Origin: Diogma glabrata
Taxonomy: Eukaryota > Arthropoda > Insecta > Diptera > Cylindrotomidae
Assembly: GCA_963693315.1 (NCBI GenBank)
Contig: OY856188.1
Location: 157,986,694 to 158,050,693 of the forward strand
Reading direction: 5' to 3'
Length of the DNA: 64,000 nucleotides
The notes under the pieces are model-generated. The model made no database searches. It was not told the DNA's origin and worked only from the letters and a program-made list of their open reading frames with translations. Shown piece by piece: positions 46,526 through 59,300 of this stretch (positions within the stretch are counted from its first letter, which is position 1; each line of letters starts with the position of its first letter). The position numbers were made by a program, and so were the translations under genes.

Positions 46526-49488
46526 ACTCTACATTTGAGCTTGACTCTGCAGCAAATAATTTACAAGAAATTATCACTGAAGCTTACAACCTTAATACTC
46601 CAATAACTCAATCCAAAAGATGCAGAGATGTACCTTGGTGGAATGGTAACTTGGAGAGGAAAAGGAATAAAGTTCGCAAGCTCTTTAACAGAGCAAAAAC
46701 AACAAATAATTGGACAGAGTACCGAGAAGCTCTAACCAATTATAATAAAGAACTCAGACAATCAAAAAGAAATAGCTGGAAAGAGCTCTGCAATACGATA
46801 GATAATCTGCCTGCTGCAGCTCGACTCCAAAAATTGATGTCGTCTGATCACACAAACCCTCTAGGCTCAATCTGCAAACCAAGTGGTACGTATACTACCA
46901 GCTGTATTGAGACACTAGATACTTTACTTCAAACCCACTTTCCGGGCTCAATAAAATGGAGCACGAAAGATAATGCCAACGAAGACGTACGTCTTCTAGA
47001 TCCTGCAACTAAAAGTAATGCAGATCATTTAACCAACACAATTTTCACCCCCCAACAAAGCGAGATGGGCTATAGAATCCTTCGGTCCGTATAAATCTCC
47101 AGGAGGTGATGGAATTTTTTCCGGTATTTCTGCAAAAGGGTCTAATAATCATTTTTCCATATCTCATGCGTTTGTTCAAAGCAAGCTTTCGCCTTGCTTA
47201 CATTCCTCAGATATGGCGAGAAACCAGAGTTGTTTTTATACCTAAGCCAGGAAAAAAACCAAATGAAGCCAAATCATACAGACCCATAAGTCTTACATCT
47301 TTTCTATTAAAAACAATGGAAAAGATGTTGGATTATCACATCCGTCATGTATGTCTGAAACAAAACCCTCTCAACTCGAGCCAGCACGCCTATCAGACTG
47401 GGAAATCTACTGAAACGGCGTTGCACAAAATGGTGAAAGAAATTGAGAGCACCCTAAACTATAAGGAGGCACTTGTTTGTACATTTATGGACATACAAGG
47501 AGCCTTTGACAATGCTATCATTGAAATGGCCACAAAGAAAAATATAAACCCGCTTATCATTGCGTGGATTATCAAGATGCTACAGAGTCGGAAGATAACG
47601 GCTACACTAGGTGATTATTCAGTGACTGTTACTGCATCTAGAGGCTGCCCGCAAGAGGGCGTGCTCTCTCCGCTGCTTTGGCTAATGGTGGCTGATGATC
47701 TCCTCACTAAGCTAAATGATTCCGGTTTCAACACTGTAGGCTATGCCGACGACTTGGCAGTCATGGTTAGAGGGAAACATGACTCCGTTGTCGCTGGTCG
47801 AACCCAGACAGCTCTTAATATTGTATCAAAGTGGTGCAACAGATTAGGACTGTCGATCAACCCACAAAAAACAAGCATTGTCGTTTTCACAAACAGGAGA
47901 AACTTCAATTTCGTTTCTTCTGTTCTAAACGGCGATCCAATACAAACATCAAAAGAGGTTAGATATTTAGGTGTGATCCTGGACAGCAAACTAGCTTGGA
48001 ACCCACACCTGAAATATATCTCTGATAAGGCAAACAAAGTTTTCTTCACATGCAGAAACCTGTTTGGGAAAACATGGGGTCTTAGCCCAAAAATGATACT
48101 TTGGTTGCACCAAAGTATTATAAAACCAATTCTAACATATGCAGCTTTAGTTTGGTGGCCTAAAACGCGCCAAATAACTGCTCAAAATATGTTTACAAAA
48201 ATACAAAGGCTTGTGTGTCTTAGTGCCACAGGTGCTTTCAAAACCACGCCAACGTCAGCAATGGAGATTCTTCTAAAGCTTTCTCCATTGCACCTACATG
48301 TTAAATCTGTAGCGGTGTTGAGCGTTCATAGACTGCAGCTCACAGAAGGGTTTAAGCCGGGTAATCTAACTGGACACCTTAAAATCCTTTCTGAATTACA
48401 AGATGAACTGCATACATACCATATCTCGGATTGCATGCCAAAAACAATAAATTTAGACAGGCACTTTGATGTCAAGATATTGGCCAGAGATCTTATTAAA
48501 AACTACATACGGTCACTGCCACATAACGCCAGCATCTGGTACACAGATGGTTCTCGAACCAACATGGGCACCGGAGCAGGAGTGTTTGGTCCTAGAACAA
48601 AACAAACGGTTGCCTTAGGCACCACAACAACCACACTTCAAGCCGAAATTTTTGCCATTAGCAGTTGCGCTTTGCTATGCGCTGAAAGAAAATACCAAAA
48701 TATTGAAATATATATTATCTTTGACAGCCAAGCAGCACTCTTGGCACTAAAATCTACGCGCTTTGATTCAAAACTGGTATGGGAATGCTACTAAAATCTA
48801 TTAAAAATCTCGTGCAATAACACAGTAACACTTGTGTGGGCACCTAGCCACACAGGAATACAAGGAAATGCTATCGCTGACGCTTTAGCAAAGCAAGGTG
48901 CCAATAAAAAATTTGTTGGACCGGAACCATGCTTTGGAATGGCCAAGAGTTCGCTCAAAAGCACAATCCAAACAATGGAACAAGAACAAAATGCTAAATT
49001 ATGGAAAAGCAGAGAGGGACTAGTACACTCCAAGAAGTTTCTAGGTAACCTCCCTGTTTCACCCTTAAAAACAATCGACTTAAACAGAGAGTCTCTAAGA
49101 ATTTTAACGTGGTACGTTACTGGACATGGTCCTTTAAACCACCATCTTAACAAAATAGGCCTTGTTGTTTCCGACAGGTGCAGATTCTGCTACTCGGACG
49201 CGGAAACGATGGAACACGTCATCTGCAGCTGTCCTGAACTCTCTGGGCACAGATACAACCAACTTGGTCATAGAAGACTAACACTTCCATTACCACAAAA
49301 CGTCACTCCAACTGAGCTAATTAATTTTATTAAAAGTCTCAACTTGGATGGCAGAATACAACCAGTAACGGCACAGACGACGACTGACTAATAACAAAAT
49401 CAGGGTAAGCACAATAGACCTTCAGGTCGCAGTGCTACTTGAACTGTAAGTCTTAAGGCCTTCCAATAAAAAAAAAAAAAAAAAAAAA
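46526..49488 (+). mobile_element. LINE-3: 5'-truncated LINE with RNase H
   Basis: It is flanked by a 12-bp duplication TATCGTTTCTCA (46514-46525 and 49489-49500) and ends in an A run of ~20. The 5' end is truncated between endonuclease and RT. Its RT (YADD) and C-terminal RNase H with a Cys-His tail resemble I-type/Kiri-like LINEs with RNase H. Confidence 0.92.
46527..49391 (+). pseudogene. LINE-3 ORF2: reverse transcriptase + RNase H
   Basis: The linker frame starts at the truncation (STFELDS..) and runs to 47094. A frameshift near the C6 run at 47048-47053 and another at the T6 run 47114-47119 lead to the main frame (47106-48794). This contains KSYRPISLTSFLLK, CTFMDIQGAFDNA, GCPQEGVLSPLLWL, GYADDLAVMV (RT catalytic YADD), RNase H WYTDGSRTNMG and FDSQAALLAL. 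An in-frame TAA at 48792 is followed in the same frame by RNase H VWAPSHTGIQGNAIADALAK and the zinc-like CRFCYSDAETMEHVICSC tail, ending at 49391. Two single-base homopolymer indels and one stop inactivate it. Confidence 0.88.
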
Positions 49489-49500
49489 TATCGTTTCTCA

Positions 49501-49710
49501 GCTGAAAGACTATGATATTATTAATAATGTTGGTATGTTGTAAATTTTTTTTCATTAGACATTTCAATTTTATTTTAATTATTTTGTATTTAATTTATTT
49601 AAATTTACATATAATAATATTTTATATGTTTTTTAATGGTCCAGTCGTGGTTGCCAGTACTCGGTCATTGCTGCAATACTGGTCATTATTATTGGTCCGT
49701 TCTAAGTATT
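49501..49710. other. AT-rich interval with a remnant of the 115-bp repeat
   Basis: Right flank of LINE-3. From ~49640 it holds a diverged piece of the repeat seen at 46130-46440. No gene. Confidence 0.5.
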
Positions 49711-49983
49711 AAAATACTTTTATATTTTACCGATGGTTCAGAAACTCAATATAAAAATAAGAAAAATTTTATAAATCTTTGCAAACATTTTGTTAATTTT
49801 AAAATACCTACAGCATGGCATTTCTTTTTAACTGCACGGAAAGTGGAAAGGGTCCATGGAAAGGGTCCATCGGATATGATTGGAAGCACACTTAAAAGAG
49901 AAGCCCGGAGAGCATAGCTTAAAGGAGATAAAATATCAACAGCAGGGGAATCATTTGAAATTAAAGAAATTTAGTCGAAAAAA
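49711..49983 (+). pseudogene. Inverted T1 transposase fragment
   Basis: Reads LLYFTDGSETQYKNKKNFIN, then WHFF and GKGPSDMIGSTLKREARRA before a stop. It matches T1 residues around 27900-28150 but lies in the opposite orientation to the T1 piece at 45329. The FTDG Asp is kept. It ends at an A run where gypsy sequence begins. Confidence 0.8.
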
Positions 49984-49984
49984 A

Positions 49985-52351
49985 TCAATTAGTTGGGCAA
50001 CCAGTAACAACAGCTATTAAAACAGTTGACGGAATTATTCACCCTGTGGTTAGCGTAGTTGATGTACCATTTAAGGCTTTAAATATGGCTAAAGTTGTTT
50101 CTACTTACGTCATCCCTTCTCTTGCAAAAACGCTGATTTTAGGAATTGATTTCTGGGAACACTTTGGTATTAAACGTAAGCTATGTAATATTATATCAGA
50201 TTGCATTGCTTTAGAGCTTCAACCCGACTTGAACCATGGAAATTTAGACCTAATACAAACAAAATACTTACGTGCTGTTATTGAAAAGTTCAAAGTATCA
50301 AAAGAAGGTGAAATTGGATGTACCAACTTACATACACATGTCATCGACACGGGAGACGCAAAACCAATCGTTAAAAGATCATACCCATTATCGCCATACC
50401 TGCAAAAAGAGGTAGATATCGAGCTTGATAGAATCATCAGTTTAGGTGTAATAGAGACAACCCAGAGTGAGTGGGCTAATCCTTTGATATGTGTACGCAA
50501 AGCAACAGTGAAAGTTAGGTTGTGTTTAGATGCGCGAGGTTTAAATAGTGTAACGATAAAAGATGCTTACCCGCTTCCTAATATTGGCAGTATCTTGGCC
50601 CAAATACGATCTTCTAAATATATGTCAACTATAGATCTTTCGGACGCATTCTGGCAAGTGCCCCTCCACCCTTTGTCACAACCAAAAACAGCCTTTGTTG
50701 TACCAGGTAGGGGACACTTCATGTTCAAACAGATACCATTTGGTTTGTGTAACAGCGCTCAAACAATGTGTAGAGTCTTAGAAAAGGGTTTAGGACATCA
50801 CTTAGAACCCGAAGATTTCGTATATATTGACGATATTATCGTAAAACTAGCACATTTGAGCAACACCTTGTTTTACTGGCAGAAATAGCAAAAAAAACTT
50901 AACAATGCCAACTTATCCATCAGTCTGGAAAAATCTAAATTTTGTGTCGAAGAAATTAAATATTTGGGATTTGTACTCGATGAAAATGGACTTGCACCTG
51001 ATCCTGGTAAGATATCTCCTATTCTAAATTTGCCAGCTCCAAGAAGTGTAAAAGACGTTAGAAGACTACTTGGAATGGCAAATTGGTACCGACGGTTTCT
51101 AAAAGATTTCTCGTCAATTACAGCGCCAATCAGTGACTTCCTGAAGAAAAACACAACTAGGTTTTCTTGGAATGTAGAAGCACAAAAGGCATTAATAAAA
51201 CTCAAAACCGCTCTTGTTTCAGCCCCAGTATTGATAACACCCGATTACCAAAAAGCTTTCACAATACAGTGTGATGCTTCGGAATTCGGACTAGGAGCAA
51301 TACTTATGCAAGGAGAAGGAGAGCCAGAAGGTGTAGTCGCGTATTATTCCGAAAAACTTAGTCCAACTGAACGTAAATACTCCACAACCGAAAGAGAATG
51401 TTGAATGAATGAAGGCAATGTTTGTTAGAGAATACATCCGCGGTTGCGAGCAATGTCAATTAAATAAACATAGTAACCGTCCAACTATAGAGTTCCAATG
51501 GGGATGGAGAAGAAAAAACAAAGCCCATGGGAATCAATATCAATTGATTTTGTTGGTCCGTTCCCTAGATCAAAGAAAGGTAATAAATATCTGGTGGTAA
51601 TCGTCGACAATTTTTCGAAATTCTGCATCTTGAAATCCATTCGAATAGCAGATGCAAAAACGGTTATTCGGATTTTAGAAGATGAAGTGTTTTTGGTTTA
51701 CGGTGTTCCTGCAATAATAATTGCTAATAATGGCCCGCAATTTATATCAAAGCAATTTAGAAGTCTCATGGCAGAATATAACGTAAAAATTTGTTATAAT
51801 GCGGCATATCAACCACAGCCCAATCCAAAGGGTAAATAGAGTTATAATAGCTGCTGTCAGATCTTATATAGGTAAAGACCAACGTGAATGGGATGTACAA
51901 ATTCCCAAAATAGCATGCGCGATTCGTAATTCACAACATGAATCATGGTTACTCTCCGTTTGTTATTAACTTTGGCAGACAAATGAATCTACAGGGAAAT
52001 AATGATAAAGTTTCGCCCAACTGCAACCCTTCTAACCAAGATCGAATGGAAAGGCTACAGAAAATACACCAACAAGTCAAGGAAAATCTAAATAGGACGT
52101 ATAACAGGTATGCTAAACATTATAATATAAGAACCAAAGAGGTCAGTTTTATACCAGGAGAAATTGTTAGAAGAAAAGCCTTTTTCCAGTCTTGTGCTGC
52201 AAACGATTTTAATGCGAAACTGGCAAACCAATATATAAAGTGTAGAGTGCGAGAGAAATTAGGAGCTGCGACGTATCTGATAGAAGATCTTAATGGTAAA
52301 GTTTTAGGTAAATTCCATGCGAATGCCCTACTAAAGTTTACACAACGTTAA
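49985..52351 (+). pseudogene. Gypsy-3: truncated Ty3/gypsy pol
   Basis: No gag or LTR is seen. It starts in the protease (GIDFWEHF after a lost catalytic region). RT has LGVIETTQSEWANPL, RLCLDARGLNSVT, DLSDAFWQVPL, PFGLCNSAQT and YIDDIIV. A frameshift at ~50885 follows, then RNase H (CDASEFGLGAIL, TERKYSTTEREC) to 51404. The region from RNase H to the integrase zinc-binding domain is deleted; the frame restarts as REYIRGCEQCQLNKHSN. The integrase core shows SIDFVGPFPRSKKGNKYL and ANNGPQF (Asn replaces the usual Asp of SDNG-type motifs), then breaks, and a C-terminal part 51938-52351. The lineage differs from Gypsy-1. Confidence 0.85.
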
Positions 52352-52831
52352 CATACTTAGTCAGAATGAAGTAAATCATATTTGTGTGCAGCTAACCAAG
52401 TTTTTTTAAATTAGAGATAGTTTTTCGATATTTTGTTCTAAATTGCATGGTGTTGGATATCATAAACTTGGGGAAATCACTATCTAGCTTTTTCAACTTG
52501 GAAATAGTTTGATCGAGGTTATTAGTTAAGCGTAATAAAATAAATGGTATGCGAGAATGATTAATTATTTATTTATTTGCGTTTTTTTATATTATTTCTT
52601 TGTATTTGGATACAAAAATACACAATTAATTATTTAAAAGCAATTTAAATCAGAATGTGTGTGATGTGTAGGTCAACTCCGTTTTAATGTGTTTAGGTTA
52701 GGTGGTATCGTTGATAAATATGTAGATTTGTTTTATTTTTGCATGAGTAGCTGTATATGGTTGTAATAATTTATTAAAATTTATAGTTTGTATTTGTGTT
52801 TAATAAAATATTTATCAAAGGAAATTCAATT
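52352..52831. other. AT-rich interval, no gene
   Basis: No gene or repeat recognised downstream of Gypsy-3. A further gene-free stretch lies at 52947-53099. Confidence 0.5.
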
Positions 52832-52946
52832 AACTATTTTGTTCAAATCTGCATGGTTTTAGAATTAGGGTATTATGATTGACATAATACCCTAAATGAT
52901 CATAATACCCTAATTCTAAAACCATGCAGATTTGAACTAAATAGTT
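52832..52946. repeat. Near-perfect 48-bp palindrome arms, 19-nt loop
   Basis: Arms 52832-52879 and 52899-52946 are reverse complements with one mismatch. The loop itself contains another copy of ATAATACCCTAA. It could be a MITE-like foldback or a hairpin RNA. No end motif or duplication found. Confidence 0.9.
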
Positions 52947-53099
52947 TGAGATTTTTATGTATTAAAATTATTATGATTAGTTTATGCACTTTATTTTTGT
53001 GTTTAGAACTTCTTTTGTTTATTGTTTTGCTTGAGCATGCTAGGTCTAGTGCGAAGTCTATTTATGGATACTTTGAATAATTGTTAAATTATTCAGTGG

Positions 53100-55960
53100 C
53101 CGTTATTTAAGAGAAATACGTAATTTGGTAAGACGTACTTCTCAGATGGTTCTGTTTTGGTTACGTTTGCTTTGTTACTACAACAAATCTTCTGGGGGCG
53201 AAAGGCAGAATAATTTGTAAGTCCTTTACGCACAGAAAACTTTTGTGCAAACTTTGTTTTTGCTTTGTTAAAAAAAAAAACTTCTAGGGGCGAAAGGCAG
53301 AACAAATTTTAAGTCCTTTACGCATAGAAATTTTTTTTGTTGAAATTACGGTTTTGTTGTTGCAAAAATGTATTCTGAAGGGCGAAAGGCAGAAAAAATT
53401 TAGTAAGTTCTTTACGCACAGACAACTTTTTAGGGTTCCGTTTTTTATACGGAACACTATTGATGAGAGTAAAACGTGTTTTTCACATTATTTCGATTAT
53501 TTCGATTAATATAAATCCAATGAACTTGAAATATGGCATGCGTATAAAACACAAGATGAGGGGTTGAAAAAAAACAAAATGGATTTCGTTTGGTTAACAG
53601 GGTTACGATGTGAGGCCTTTGAGAAAATACATTTTTATATCGAGTCAAGTAGAGTATCATATGAAAGGGTTTCACTTCAGTATTTCTAAAAAATATATTT
53701 TGGAATTTTACACCCTACCATTTTTTGTGTAAATCAAAATAATAGCGTTTTCTCTATGTTTCCTTTCCTTGATTAGCTCCGAGCCTAAGCAATCGAAAAT
53801 CTTAAAAAGTATTTTGAATGATAGAAAAATTAGTAAGTTTTTAAAGAAAAATATTGCTATATTACTATATTTAGTACCACATACTAATAATTATACTTAT
53901 TAAGGGGGTGGATATGAGAAGGGGTAAAAACGTCATTTAAAACCCGGTCAAGTGGGGTGTCATTTGAAAGAGCACCAAAATTAAGAAACATTACAATTTT
54001 TTTTAAAATTTTGCTATTCACCGTTTTTGAATTATTCTCAAAAAAGTGCAACAAAAAGTTGGTACCCCCCTATACGTTTCTTCGTTGATTGACAGAAAAA
54101 TTTGAAAAAAATCATAGAGATGGGAAATTTGATAAACCCTTAACGAAAAATATAGTGAAGCTTCAAGTGATTTTATTTCTATGTGTTTAGGGCATGGGAG
54201 TGGGGAAGGGTGAAAAAAAGGTTTTTTGACCCGGTCAAGTGGGGTGTCATTTCAAAGAGCACCAAAATTAAGAAACATTACAATTTTTTTTAGAATTTTG
54301 CGATGCACCGTTTTTGAATTATTCTCAAAAAAGTGCAACAAAAAGTTGGTCCCCCCCCCCCTATACGTTTCTTCGTTGATTGACAGAAAAATTTGAAAAA
54401 AATCATAGAGATAGGAAATTTGATAAACCCTTAACGAAAAATATAGCGAAGCCTCAAGTGATTTTATTTCTATGTGTTTAGGGGATGGGAGTGGGGAAGG
54501 GTGAAAAAAAGGTTTTTTGACCCGGTCAAGTGGATTTGAAAGAGCACCAAAATTAAAACATTACAATTTTTTTTAGAATTTTGCGATGTACCGTTTTTGA
54601 ATTATTCTAAAAGAAGTGCAACAAAAAGTTGGTCCCCTCTATACGTTTCTTCATTGATTGACATAAAAATTTGAAAAAATTCATAGAGATAGGAAATTTG
54701 ATAAACCCTTAACGAAAAATACAGCGAAGCCTCAAGTGATTTTATTTCTATGTGTTTAGGGGATGGGAGTGGAAAAGGGTGAAAAATAGATTTTTTGGGT
54801 CGCATGAGTGGGGTATCATTTAAAAAAAACACCAAAATTAAGAAAAATCACAATTTTTTTTAGAATTTTGCGATGCACCGTTTTTGAATTATTGTCAAAA
54901 AAGTCCTGTTTTTAGTGTTAACACCACCCAAACCCTAAATTTCATCGTTGATTAACAGAATTGAGTCTTTCCTTAGATACCATAAACAGCTATGGATAAC
55001 ATTTAACCTAAAGTAATATTTTTTATATCATTTCGATCAATTTTGATGAGATTGACATTTACTATTGATATTTACGATGAACCGTTTATTTTTTATGTGT
55101 CTATGGTCTGGCAATATAAACCCTTTACAATACAACTTTATGTTAATTATTTTGATATTGTTTTCTTTACATTCACGGAACCCTTGACGAGCAAATTTTA
55201 TTCGCACTTGTCTGACTTTTTTTGTTGAAATTATGTTTTTTGTTGTTAAAAAAAAATCTTCTGGAGGGCAAAAGGCAGAATAATTTGTAAGTCCTTTACG
55301 CACAGAAAATTTTTGTGCAAACTTTGTTTTTGCTTTGTTTAAAAAAAAACTTCTAAGGGCGAAAGGCAGGAAAAAATTGAAGTCCTTTACGCATAGAAAT
55401 TTTTTTTGTTGAAATTATGTTTTTGTTGTTGCAAAAACGTATTGTGGAGGGCGAAAGGCAGAAAAAATTAGGAAGTCCTTTACGCACAGACAACTTTTTT
55501 TTGTTGAAATTAGGTTTATGTTGTTAAAAAAATATATCCTGGAGGGCGAAAGGCAGGAAAAAATTAGTAAGTCCTTTACGCACAGACAATTTTTTTTTGT
55601 GGAAATTATGTTTTTGTTGTTACAAAAAAATCTTCTGGAGGGCGAAAGGCAGAATAATTTTTAAGTCCTTTACGCACAGAAATTTTTTGTGGGAACTACG
55701 TTTTTGTTTGGTTACAAAAGGATCTTAAAGGGGCGAAAGGCAGAAAAAAATTATTAACGCATAGAAATTTTTTTTTGATATATGTTTTGTTACAAAAGGA
55801 ACATCTAGGGCGGAAGGCAGAAAAAAATTAGTAAGTCCTTTAAGCATAGAATTTTTTTTTGATATATGTTTTGTTAGAAAAGGATCTCTAGGGGCGAAAG
55901 GCAGAAAACAAATTAGTAAGTCCTTTACGCATAGAAATTTTTTTTGTGGAATTGGTTTTA
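53100..55960. repeat. ~95-bp tandem array split by R285 copy 2
   Basis: Units with GGGCGAAAGGCAG and GTCCTTTACGCA(C/T)AG recur at ~53190, 53285 and 53382, then beyond the insertion at ~55266, 55357, 55451, 55546, 55642, 55733, 55809 and 55892. Spacing is mostly 91-97 bp. The array proper is 53100-53431 and 55217-55960. 55961-56037 is unique. Confidence 0.85.
53432..55216 (-). mobile_element. R285 repeat element, copy 2, inside the 95-bp array
   Basis: Same ends as 37928-40176 (AGGGTTCCGTTTTTTATACG..TTCGCACTTGTCTGAC). Its internal ~285-bp units have anchors GGGGTGTCATTT or GACCCGGTCAAGTGG near 53955, 54240 and 54525. It is 0.46 kb shorter than copy 1, mostly from unit number. The array repeats on both sides prove it was inserted. 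Confidence 0.8.
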
Positions 55961-56037
55961 TTTCTAAGATCGTGTCGACTAGCTCACTTAGTTCGGAATA
56001 CGAATGTTAATTTATAAATGATTTATTGGAATATCAT

Positions 56038-56231
56038 TGTAAAGTTTACTGTAATGATTTTTGCTGTATTGAGTAAAACAAGACTTATTTGATCACTCGA
56101 CAATATATTTATTGTACATTTATTTCATATATGCGTGTACTTTATTTAGTCGCCATATTGTCAATGACTTTTCTTATGTAATTCATTTTAACACTGCCAC
56201 CTACTGGTGGGAATAATAGTTATACATTACA
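56038..56231 (-). repeat. Gypsy-2 3' LTR
   Basis: 194 bp, TG..CA, matched by the interrupted 5' LTR. Downstream of the pol stop there are ~130 bp of 3' UTR (56232-56364). Confidence 0.92.
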
Positions 56232-56364
56232 CTTCCTCTCATAATTTTAAAATATACATTTTAACAATAATTAGATTATTTATACTATAGAGTACATAAT
56301 TGCTTAGGCGAAAATATTATCAATTCCTGCAATACAAACAAAAAGAAATATATATTTCATTAAC

Positions 56365-59300
56365 TTAATCAATACCAAGTCTGTCAGGCTTTTTATTATT
56401 TTGTCTAAGCCTATCTTTTAAACTATCTGAATAAACTATATTTGACAGAGAATTATAGTTTGAACTGTTGAAAACATTTGTTTGTACTAAATCTGAATTT
56501 TCAACATTATTGTCTTCAATAACAAAACCCTCAAATTCGTCGTCGCTGGAAAACGATTCATAACGCGACTCTTTTGATTCTTCACAAACTGGCTCGCATG
56601 TTTCAGGACAAACTTCAGGAACAACCGATTTGAGAGTACTGGTCTTGTTTTGTGATGCAGCACTGACTCCAATACTATTCTTTGGTTTATTTGCATTTTT
56701 TTTATCTTGGGGATGTGGATAACTTTTGTCGACGTTTGCATCGGAAGTATATCCCACACGAATCTGGTTAATATGCCTTTTTATTATTTTTCCACTGAAC
56801 GATAATTTAGTTAAATATGTTCTGCGCCCTAAAACTTTATAAATTTTAGCTGCAGCCCACTTCTCTTTATTTGGATCGCGATAATCTTTAACAATAACAT
56901 CGTCTTCAACTTGGAAAAACTTTTCACGATTTCCCTTGTAATATTTTTTTTGATTATTTTGAGCTTCTGCAATTCGCTGACGCACTGTGGAATTATCATC
57001 TCTCTTAAACTCTTTTTTATATTTTGGATTCAATGTATCTAAAAAAATTTTGATATGTCGACCCATCATTAAGATTCTTTAGTTGAGCAATGTATTGACT
57101 TACGATAACCCATTAGAAAAATGGAAACTATATCACCAATGTCATGTGATGGATTTTTACTTCTGATTTTTATTAAACATAATTTGAATGATTTCACAAC
57201 ATTTTCAGCAGCCCCATTTCTAGCAGGAAAACCTGGCGGTGTCAACTCATGTGCTATGCCGTTATTACGAAGGAATGTTTGAAAATCACTGGAAGTGAAT
57301 TGAGTACCATTATCACTCACAAGCTTGTCTGGAATACCAAATCTGGAAAAACATTCTTTTAACTTTTCAATTGTGAATTTTGACGTGATGTGTTTCGTGT
57401 GATATATTTCAACCCATTTACTGAATGCGTCTATTATTATTAGGAAATACCATCCAAACACAGGACCCGCAAAATCTACGTGGATGCGAGACCAACAACC
57501 TTCTGCCAGTTCCCAGGACATCAGACGTGCTTTTGGAGGAGTAGGACTTTGGTCGACGCATGCCTTACAATTTAGTGCATATTTCTCAACGTCATTGTCT
57601 AATCCCGGCCACCATACATAACTTCTAGCTAATGATTTAGTTTTAACAATCCCTAAGTGCGATCTATGTACTCCTCGAGAACTAAGTTTCTTAATGATGT
57701 AGGTATCACTAACTTATAACCCCTCATTATTAAATTTTCTTCTATTGAAAATTCCGTTGAATTATTTTTATAATCTCTGTACATTTCTCCTTGAAGGGTA
57801 GATAACGTTCCCGACCTTAAGCAGTTTAGTACAACTGCCAATACTTCGTCGTTTTTAGTTTCACGTATAAGAAGATCTCGGTTGAGATAATTTTTACTAT
57901 CGGTTGATAAAAAATTTACGTAACTATCATTTTCAACCCATCCTTCTGCTGAGTCGACTGGGAAGCGCGAAGGAAAATCAGCAATATTATCTTTAGATTT
58001 AACGTATTCCAATGTGTAATTAAATCCACTTAGGAAAAATGCCCAACGTTGAAGCCTGCAGCTCGCCGCAATTACAGGTACTTGTTTAGAAGGGTTGAAA
58101 ATTGATAGTAAAGTTTTGTGGTCTGTGCGAATTTTAAATTTATTTCCAGCTAAATATTGAAAATATTTATTCAATCCATACACAATTGCTAAACCCTCTT
58201 TGTCAGTAACACTGTAGTTCTTCTCAGAAGCATGCAAAATACGAGATGCAAATGCGATTGGCCGCTCTATGGAATTTTTGACCTGAATAAGGACAGCAGA
58301 AAAACCAACACTTGACGCATCAGTGGCTAAAACAAGCTCGGCTTCTGGATCGTAATGAGTCAATTCAATGTTTTTCACAATCTCTGATTTAACCATTTCG
58401 AAAGCGTTCTGACAATTTTTATTCCACTCGAAACGAACATCCTTCTGCATAAGCCTGTAAAGAGGGTACATTATACCTGCGAGGTTATTCACGAACTTTC
58501 CATAGTAATTAATTAATCCACAAAATGCTCTCACTTGTGAAACATTATCTGGCGGATTAGCTTGACTATAGACCGTATACGATCATCTGTTTTTGAAAGA
58601 CCATTTGTTGTTATTTTGAATCCTAAATAATCTACAGAGTCTTCAAAAAATCTGCATTTTTTTTCTATTTAAACACAACCCAGCATTCTGCAATACCTTA
58701 AAAACCTCGGATAACCTTTTTAAATGTTCTTCGTTATCATTGCCTGTTACTAACAGATCATCTTGAAAACAAACAATACCTGGTATACCCGTCAAAAATT
58801 TTTCCAACTCCAACTGTAATATAGCAGACCCTGTTCGAACTCCAAATGGCAGCCTGTTCATTAGAAATACTCCTTTGTGGGTTGATATTGCACAAATCTT
58901 TCTTGACTTCTCGTCTAATTCGAATTGGTGATATGCCCTACTTAAATCCAATTTCGTAAACTTTTTACCTCCATTGAGCTTAGCAAAAACTTCGTCGACA
59001 CGAGGCATTGGATATTTAACATCTTTTATATGTTTGTTTACAGTAACTTTATAATCGCCACAAAGTCTTAAAGTACCAGCTGATTTGAGAATTGGAACCA
59101 TGGGCGTGCCCCACTCAGCATTTGGACATGGAGTTATTATTCCTAAATCTTCCATTCGCTTGATTTCGTTGTCCATCATGTCTCGCCACTTAAACGGGAT
59201 GGGTCTTGCCTTGAAAAACAAAGGTTTTACATTTTCGTCAACTTCAATACTGATTTTTTTAACGTTAAATTTTCCTAAATCCTCGGAGAATAATTCTTTG

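Noticed and set aside
52832..52946. microRNA gene
   Set aside because: The hairpin is too perfect and has no evidence of expression, so it is reported only as a palindrome.
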